From contig NZ_CP042172.1 in NCBI RefSeq assembly GCF_005937985.2, positions 2,852,001 to 2,916,000 of the forward strand: a DNA stretch of 64,000 nucleotides. The letters run 5' to 3'. Below, piece after piece: positions 59,609-64,000 of the stretch. Under the pieces are notes generated by a model, which was given only the letters and a program-made list of their open reading frames with translations, was not told the origin of the DNA and ran no database searches. Source of the stretch: Arthrobacter sp. KBS0702 (GTDB lineage Bacteria; Actinomycetota; Actinomycetes; Actinomycetales; Micrococcaceae). Each line of letters begins with the position of its first letter. The stretch's first letter is position 1. Position numbers and translations under genes: made by a program.

Positions 59609-59645
59609 AATAAGCCGAACCTTATTGTGAGCTGCTAAAAATAAG
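59609..59645. promoter_or_regulatory. Fur-type operator upstream of the fur-catalase genes
   Basis: Three half-sites are present: AATAAG (59609), CTTATT (59621) and AATAAG (59640). The first pair forms an inverted repeat with a six-base spacer, the last pair one with a 13-base spacer. They overlap the region where the fur-katA promoter would lie, next to the divergent MFS gene. This matches the AT-rich AATAA-type half-sites of Fur-family regulators. Confidence 0.6.
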
Positions 59646-59660
59646 TGTTTGAATGGGGCC

Positions 59661-60128
59661 ATGACGGATACCGCGGGCAGCAGCGAGGCATGGGCTGCCG
59701 CCCTGCGCGCCCACGGACGCCGGGTGACCAAGCAGCGGTTGGCCGTGCTGGCCGCCGTCGCACGCCATCCGCATTCGCCGGCGGAGGGCATCCTTGCCGC
59801 CGCCCGCGAGGAACTGCCGGACCTGACGGCACAATCCGTCTATGTGGTCCTCGGCGACCTGACCGAGATGCAGATGCTGCGCCGGTTCGAACCTCCCCAC
59901 TCCCCTGCGCTGTATGAGACCCGGGTGGGCGACAACCACCACCACGCAGTCTGCATCAGCTGCGGCCGCGTCGAGGACGTCGAATGCGCCGTCGGCCACG
60001 CGCCGTGCCTGACCCCGCACTGGGAGGCGGGCTCCAAGCCCATGACCATCCAGATCGCGGACGTCCTGTACCAGGGCATCTGCGAGGACTGCCAGCGCAC
60101 CCAAAAACTTCCCGCCGACCGTAACTAA
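59661..60128 (+). CDS. Fur-family regulator (FurA/CatR-like)
   Basis: A 155-residue regulator. The winged helix with VTKQRLAVLAAVARHPHSPAEGIL (about 25-48) is followed by NHHHAVCISCGRVEDVEC, with the HHH cluster and CxxC metal site at about 92-103, and CEDC near 143. FurA/CatR proteins repress catalase genes and are relieved by peroxide-driven metal oxidation. The gene lies 24 bp upstream of the catalase gene, so cotranscription is likely. The ATG at 59661 is used; a TTG at 59649 is also open. Confidence 0.9.
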   Translation: MTDTAGSSEAWAAALRAHGRRVTKQRLAVLAAVARHPHSPAEGILAAAREELPDLTAQSVYVVLGDLTEMQMLRRFEPPHSPALYETRVGDNHHHAVCISCGRVEDVECAVGHAPCLTPHWEAGSKPMTIQIADVLYQGICEDCQRTQKLPADRN

Positions 60129-60152
60129 GTTAGAAACAGAAATAGGAGAACG

Positions 60153-61664
60153 ATGACTCAGAACATCTCTGCGCCCGCAGTGTCCACGACACAGTCCGGA
60201 GCCCCCGTCACGTCCGACGCCCACTCGCAGTCCGTCGGTGCCGACGGCGCGATCATCCTCACCGATCACTACCTGATCGAGAAGCTGGCCCAGTTCAACC
60301 GCGAACGCGTGCCGGAGCGCGTCGTGCACGCCAAGGGCGGCGGCGCGTTCGGTACCTTCAAGACCACCGGCGACGTGTCCCAGTACACCAAGGCCGCACT
60401 GTTCCAGCCGGGCACCGAGACGGACATGCTCATCCGCTTCTCCTCCGTCGCCGGCGAAAACGGCTCCCCCGACACCTGGCGTGACCCGCGCGGCTTCGCC
60501 GTGAAGTTCTACACCACCGAGGGCAACTACGACCTGGTCGGCAACAACACCCCGGTGTTCTTCATCCGCGACGGCATCAAGTTCCCGGACTTCATCCACT
60601 CGCAGAAGCGCCTCCCGGGCACCCACCTGCGCGACGCCGACATGCAGTGGGACTTCTGGACCCTCTCCCCCGAGTCCGCGCACCAGGTCACCTGGCTCAT
60701 GGGCGACCGCGGACTGCCGGCCTCCTGGCGCGAAATGCAGGGCTACGGCTCGCACACCTACCAGTGGATCAACGCCGCGGGCGAGCGCTTCTGGGTCAAG
60801 TACCACTTCAAGTCCAACCAGGGCGTCAAGTCCCTGACGGGCGATGAGGCCGAGTCGCTGGCCGGCTCGGACGCGGACTTCTACATCCGCGACCTGCAGG
60901 AGAACATTGCCGCGGGCAACTTCCCGTCCTGGGACCTGCACGTGCAGGTCATGCCCTACGAGGACGCCAAGACCTACCGCTTCAACCCGTTCGACCTCAC
61001 CAAGGTGTGGCCGCACAGCGACTACCCGCTGGTCAAGGTCGGCACCATGGAGCTGAACAAGAACCCGGAGAACTACTTCGCGCAGATCGAGCAGGCCACC
61101 TTCGCGCCGTCGAACTTCGTGCCGGGCATCGCCGCTTCACCGGACAAGATGCTGCAGGCCCGCATCTTCTCCTATGCCGACGCACACCGTTACCGCGTGG
61201 GCACCAACCACGCCCAGCTGCCGGTCAACCTGCCCAAGAGCCAGGTCAACAACTACAGCCAGGACGGCCAGGGGCGCTACCACTTCAACGCGCCCTCGGT
61301 TCCGGTGTACGCCCCGAACTCCGTCGGCGGCCCGGCTGCCGTGGAACCGCAGAGCCCGGCCGGCGGCTGGGAGAACGACGGCGAGCTGACGCTCTCCGCG
61401 CACTCCCTGCACGCTGAGGACGGCGACTTCGGCCAGGCCGGCACGCTGTACCGCGAGGTGTACGACGACGGCGCCAAGGCCCGCCTGCTGGACACCATCA
61501 CCGGCGCCGTGGGCGGCGTGAAGAGCCCGGCCATCAAGGAACGCGCCATCCAGTACTGGACCAACGTCGACGCCGAGCTCGGCGCGAAGCTGCGCGCCAA
61601 CCTCGGCGCCGCCGCTGCCGGCGCTGCAACCTCGGACGCCGAGGCCGCCAACAAGGTCGGCTAA
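60153..61664 (+). CDS. katA: Monofunctional heme catalase
   Basis: A 503-residue catalase of the small-subunit clade. Catalytic His59 is in [13 protein letters not shown] and catalytic Asn131/132 region in [12 protein letters not shown]; the heme-ligand Tyr is in [14 protein letters not shown] (about 338-351). It breaks down H2O2 in the cytoplasm as a heme tetramer. The upstream regulator and Fur boxes imply peroxide- or iron-responsive control. A perfect 16-bp hairpin terminates the operon. Confidence 0.95.
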   Translation: MTQNISAPAVSTTQSGAPVTSDAHSQSVGADGAIILTDHYLIEKLAQFNRERVPERVVHAKGGGAFGTFKTTGDVSQYTKAALFQPGTETDMLIRFSSVAGENGSPDTWRDPRGFAVKFYTTEGNYDLVGNNTPVFFIRDGIKFPDFIHSQKRLPGTHLRDADMQWDFWTLSPESAHQVTWLMGDRGLPASWREMQGYGSHTYQWINAAGERFWVKYHFKSNQGVKSLTGDEAESLAGSDADFYIRDLQENIAAGNFPSWDLHVQVMPYEDAKTYRFNPFDLTKVWPHSDYPLVKVGTMELNKNPENYFAQIEQATFAPSNFVPGIAASPDKMLQARIFSYADAHRYRVGTNHAQLPVNLPKSQVNNYSQDGQGRYHFNAPSVPVYAPNSVGGPAAVEPQSPAGGWENDGELTLSAHSLHAEDGDFGQAGTLYREVYDDGAKARLLDTITGAVGGVKSPAIKERAIQYWTNVDAELGAKLRANLGAAAAGAATSDAEAANKVG

Positions 61665-61680
61665 CTGCCCCAGCACCGAA

Positions 61681-61716
61681 GAACACCCCGCCGCGGAGAC
61701 CCGCGGCGGGGTGTTC
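61681..61716 (+). terminator. Terminator of the fur-katA operon
   Basis: GAACACCCCGCCGCGG and CCGCGGCGGGGTGTTC pair perfectly around a four-base loop, 17 bp past the catalase stop. A short CGCTTTCC tail follows. Confidence 0.85.
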
Positions 61717-61774
61717 CGCTTTCCCCGGCACTTCCCGGAATTTCCCGCCGTTCCGACCAACCCGCGGCGGCGCG

Positions 61775-61788
61775 CCGACTATAGTCGG
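61775..61788 (+). promoter_or_regulatory. Palindromic -10 region of the pyruvyl transferase gene
   Basis: CCGACTATAGTCGG is a perfect 14-bp palindrome containing TATAGT (61780-61785), a good -10 element. The transcription start would fall at or just before the ATG at 61793, which predicts a leaderless mRNA. No clear -35 lies 17 bp upstream, so an extra regulator may be needed. Confidence 0.5.
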
Positions 61789-61792
61789 GTAA

Positions 61793-62986
61793 ATGAATCC
61801 GGGAATTATTTACCTTGTCGGCACGTCCGGCCACCCCAACTTCGGCGATGAGTTCATTGCCGCCGCCTGGCTCAAATACCTCGCCGTGGCCCGGCCAGAC
61901 GCCGATGTCTGGCTGGACAGCCCCCAACCTGGGATGGCGCAGGTGCTCTTCGAGGGCCTGCATCCGCGGCTCCGGGTCACCAACACCCTCTGGCGCCTGG
62001 TGCATGAAAACGCCGACCTTCCCGCCGACGAGGCCGCGAAGAACATCCGCGAACGCGTCACCGGCCTGGGTACCCCGGCGTACGATCTGGGCCTCCTGAA
62101 GATGCGGGAAGCCGAATCGCTCCACCTGATCGGCGGCGGCTACGTCAATGAAACCTGGCCGCACCACGCCGGGCTGGTCGTCGGCATGCGCGCGGTCGGT
62201 GAAATGACCGGCGCCAAGCTCTTCGCCACCGGACAAGGGCTCATGCCGGTGCTGTCACCGGCCCCCGGGGAAACGCCGCTGTTCCGCGGGTTCACCTACG
62301 CCCGTGCGCGCGACGAGGCGAGCGCGGCCGCGCACGGGCTGGAGATGGGCCTGGACGACGCCTTCCTCGGGATCGAAGAGGAACTCTCCCGGACCGAAGC
62401 AGCCCCCGGCCTCTACGTCTGCATCCAGAGCGACATGGCGGATCCCGGCCGGCTCGAATCCGCCGTGGAACTCGCCCGCGCCGAAATCGAGCGGGCTGCC
62501 CGCCAGGGCATCGCTGCGTACTACGTCGAAGCCATCCCCGGCTTCGACCGGGCAGCCTACGAGCGGCTGGCGGATCTCATCCCCGAGGAGCGGTTCGTGC
62601 CGTTCGTCCACGTCTGGAACCACGGACTCCCGCTCTCCGACCAGCAGACCTGGGTCACCAGCCGTTTCCACCTCCACCTGCTGGCGGCTGCCGCCGGGGC
62701 GCGCGGCATCGCCGTCGGGATGAAAAAGGGCTACTACGACGTCAAACACGAATCGGTGACCGCCCTGGGAAGCGGCTGGCCGCTCGCCCTGGACGAGGGT
62801 AGCCCGGCCATGCCGGCGCAGGCAGGGCCGCTGGCGGCGAAGCTGCCCGCGCTGCTGGCCCGCAAGCGCGCCGAAGCCGAGACCCTCTATCCGGCGGAAC
62901 CCGGCGTTCCGGCCCAGCCGGCTTCCAGTGCCGCCAAGCTGTTCAACCTCGCACGGAGCGGGGTATCACGGCGGGGCAGGGGCTAG
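61793..62986 (+). CDS. Polysaccharide pyruvyl transferase family protein
   Basis: A 397-residue protein with IIYLVGTSGHPNFGDEFIAAAWLKYL at the N-terminus and SLHLIGGGYVNETWPHHAGLV (about 111-131), both typical of the PssM/CsaB-like pyruvyl transferase fold. RFHLHLLAAAAGARGIAV near 292-309 is the conserved second-domain motif. It would add a pyruvate ketal to sugars of cell-wall or capsular polymers. It stands alone; no other polysaccharide genes adjoin. Confidence 0.82.
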   Translation: MNPGIIYLVGTSGHPNFGDEFIAAAWLKYLAVARPDADVWLDSPQPGMAQVLFEGLHPRLRVTNTLWRLVHENADLPADEAAKNIRERVTGLGTPAYDLGLLKMREAESLHLIGGGYVNETWPHHAGLVVGMRAVGEMTGAKLFATGQGLMPVLSPAPGETPLFRGFTYARARDEASAAAHGLEMGLDDAFLGIEEELSRTEAAPGLYVCIQSDMADPGRLESAVELARAEIERAARQGIAAYYVEAIPGFDRAAYERLADLIPEERFVPFVHVWNHGLPLSDQQTWVTSRFHLHLLAAAAGARGIAVGMKKGYYDVKHESVTALGSGWPLALDEGSPAMPAQAGPLAAKLPALLARKRAEAETLYPAEPGVPAQPASSAAKLFNLARSGVSRRGRG

Positions 62987-63864
62987 GCCAGGCCGGCCGC
63001 CGCGCCGGCCGCTGACGAGCCTGCCGCGCCCGGCGTGGACGCGCCGGCTGCCGCCGGCCGGTGGCCCTTCTTGGCCAGCTGGATCTGCTCGTAGACGTGG
63101 TGGCGGAGCTCCGTGAAGCGGGGCAGTGACCGGGTCTCCAACTGGTCGCGTTCGGCCGGAAGGTCGATCACGATGTCCTCCTGCACCACGGTCGGGGAGC
63201 TGGAGAGGATGATGACCCGCTCGCCCAGGTACACGGACTCATCGATGTCGTGGGTGACGAAAAGCACCGTCACGCCGAGCTTCTTCCACACCACCCGGAT
63301 CAGGTCCTCAAGGTCCGCGCGGGTCTGGGCGTCCACGGCCGCGAACGGTTCGTCCATCAACAGGACCTCGGGCTGGTACGCAATGGCGCGGGCGATCGCC
63401 ACGCGCTGCTGCATGCCGCCGGAGAGCTGCCACGGGTAGGAGCGCGGCACGTGCGCCAGGCCCACCGCCTCGAGGGCCTCGTCGACGAGCCGGTCACGTT
63501 CGGCCTTGGGCACGCCCTGGTTCTTCAGCGGCAGCTCCACGTTGTCCCGGACGCGCATCCAGGGAAACAACGACCGGCCGTACTCCTGGAACACCACGGC
63601 CATCTTCTTCGGCGGACCGGACACCCGCTTGCCGTCCAGGAGCACTTCGCCCTCGGTGGGCGCCATCAGGCCCGAGATGCACTTGAGCAGGGTGGTCTTG
63701 CCGGATCCCGAGGGGCCCACGAGGCAGGCCAGTTCCCCGGCGCGGAGATCGAAGGTGAGGTTCCGCACCGCCTCGACGTCGCCGCCGTCGGTCTGGTAGA
63801 CCTTCTTCAAGCCGCGGACCGAAAGCATCGCTTCCGGGGCCGCCGGGGCTGCACTAGGCTGCAT
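62983..63864 (-). CDS. Nitrate/sulfonate/taurine-type ABC transporter ATP-binding protein
   Basis: A 293-residue ATPase. Walker A VGPSGSGKTT is at about 52-61, the Q-loop in VVFQEYGRSLFPWMRV, the signature QLSGGMQQRVAIAR (about 145-158) and Walker B VLLMDEPFAAVD. The SsuB/TauB/NrtD family match is clear. The C-terminal ~30 residues are Ala/Gly/Ser-rich and unusual. Its stop overlaps the convergent pyruvyl transferase end by four bases, and its start overlaps the upstream permease gene by 11 bases. Confidence 0.92.
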   Translation of the reverse strand: MQPSAAPAAPEAMLSVRGLKKVYQTDGGDVEAVRNLTFDLRAGELACLVGPSGSGKTTLLKCISGLMAPTEGEVLLDGKRVSGPPKKMAVVFQEYGRSLFPWMRVRDNVELPLKNQGVPKAERDRLVDEALEAVGLAHVPRSYPWQLSGGMQQRVAIARAIAYQPEVLLMDEPFAAVDAQTRADLEDLIRVVWKKLGVTVLFVTHDIDESVYLGERVIILSSSPTVVQEDIVIDLPAERDQLETRSLPRFTELRHHVYEQIQLAKKGHRPAAAGASTPGAAGSSAAGAAAGLA

Positions 63865-64000
63865 TTTCTACCTCTTTCTGGCCGTGGTACCAGCGCAGGA
63901 TGTTCCGCTCGGCCCACTGGAAGATGAATGACATGGCCACACCCAGGAGCCCGAGCACCACAATGCCGGACCACATTTCCGGGATGGCGAACGAGCGCTG
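63854..64000 (-). CDS. ABC transporter permease, C-terminal part (SsuC/TauC-like)
   Basis: Only the last 48 residues are in the window: IPEMWSGIVVLGLLGVAMSF is the last membrane helix, followed by QWAERNILRWYHGQKEVENAA. This matches the usual C-terminus of nitrate/sulfonate/taurine permeases. The gene runs off the right edge and overlaps the ATPase start, forming the permease-ATPase pair of an importer. Confidence 0.85.
   Translation of the reverse strand, partial: QRSFAIPEMWSGIVVLGLLGVAMSFIFQWAERNILRWYHGQKEVENAA

Overview
The window is high-GC, tightly packed chromosomal DNA. The gene content suggests a Micrococcaceae actinobacterium of the Arthrobacter / Pseudarthrobacter / Paenarthrobacter group: a MurB gene next to two MaoC-like dehydratase genes, actinobacterial DUF2797 and DUF3188 genes, GT87 mannosyltransferase-like genes, a furA-katA pair, and GTG/TTG starts with four-base stop/start overlaps. 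The genus is inferred; there is no rRNA to confirm it.

Left flank (1-11.8 kb): the start of murB, an MFS exporter, two hot-dog dehydratase subunits, an ArsR regulator coupled to a SulP anion transporter, DUF3188 and DUF2797 genes, a CitE-like lyase, an aldo/keto reductase coupled to a GH13 alpha-glucosidase, a divergent ROK regulator, and an atypical SDR.

Catabolic genomic island (11.84-31.41 kb): an intact tRNA-Met gene (31374-31447, minus strand) borders the right end. Its 3' half plus the downstream terminator are duplicated at 11812-11879. The two copies share a 36-bp identical core and look like attL/attR. The DNA between them appears lower in GC. It encodes a complete-looking catabolic and uptake programme: P450, [3Fe-4S] ferredoxin and ferredoxin reductase; an N-acyl-D-amino-acid deacylase-like hydrolase, a D-serine dehydratase/D-threonine aldolase-like PLP enzyme and a TIM-barrel amidohydrolase; RidA, a class III aminotransferase and a FAH-family hydrolase; a peptide-type ABC importer (binding protein, two permeases, two ATPases); an IclR regulator; and two Gfo/Idh/MocA oxidoreductases. 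Every transcription-unit start in the island carries a 6-3-6 inverted repeat close to TGRAAY-n3-RTTYCA. I read this as one IclR regulon devoted to an unknown N-acylated or D-configured amino compound. No integrase is recognisable; two stretches (21.25-22.11 and 30.88-31.33 kb) hold no convincing gene.

Right flank (31.5-64 kb): tRNA-Thr, a CsdA/DeaD-type RNA helicase, a MOSC protein, an acyl-CoA dehydrogenase, two paralogous GT87 membrane glycosyltransferases around an SDR and an MFS/HxlR pair, the reverse transsulfuration pair (cystathionine beta-synthase and a cystathionine gamma-synthase/lyase), an anion permease, two VOC proteins, a HhH-GPD DNA glycosylase, an acyl-CoA synthetase, an ABM monooxygenase, thioredoxin, an acyl-CoA thioesterase, an S51 peptidase-like protein, a lipoprotein with a duplicated domain, an EAL-CBS protein overlapped by a small DUF1059 gene, a His/Asp/Trp-rich secreted protein, tRNA-Tyr, YajQ, HtpX, an MFS exporter, fur-catalase, a polysaccharide pyruvyl transferase, and the end of an SsuBC/TauBC-type ABC operon cut by the window edge. 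Several long intergenic hairpins and a mixed direct/inverted repeat array (40.55-40.68 kb) stand out in this flank.
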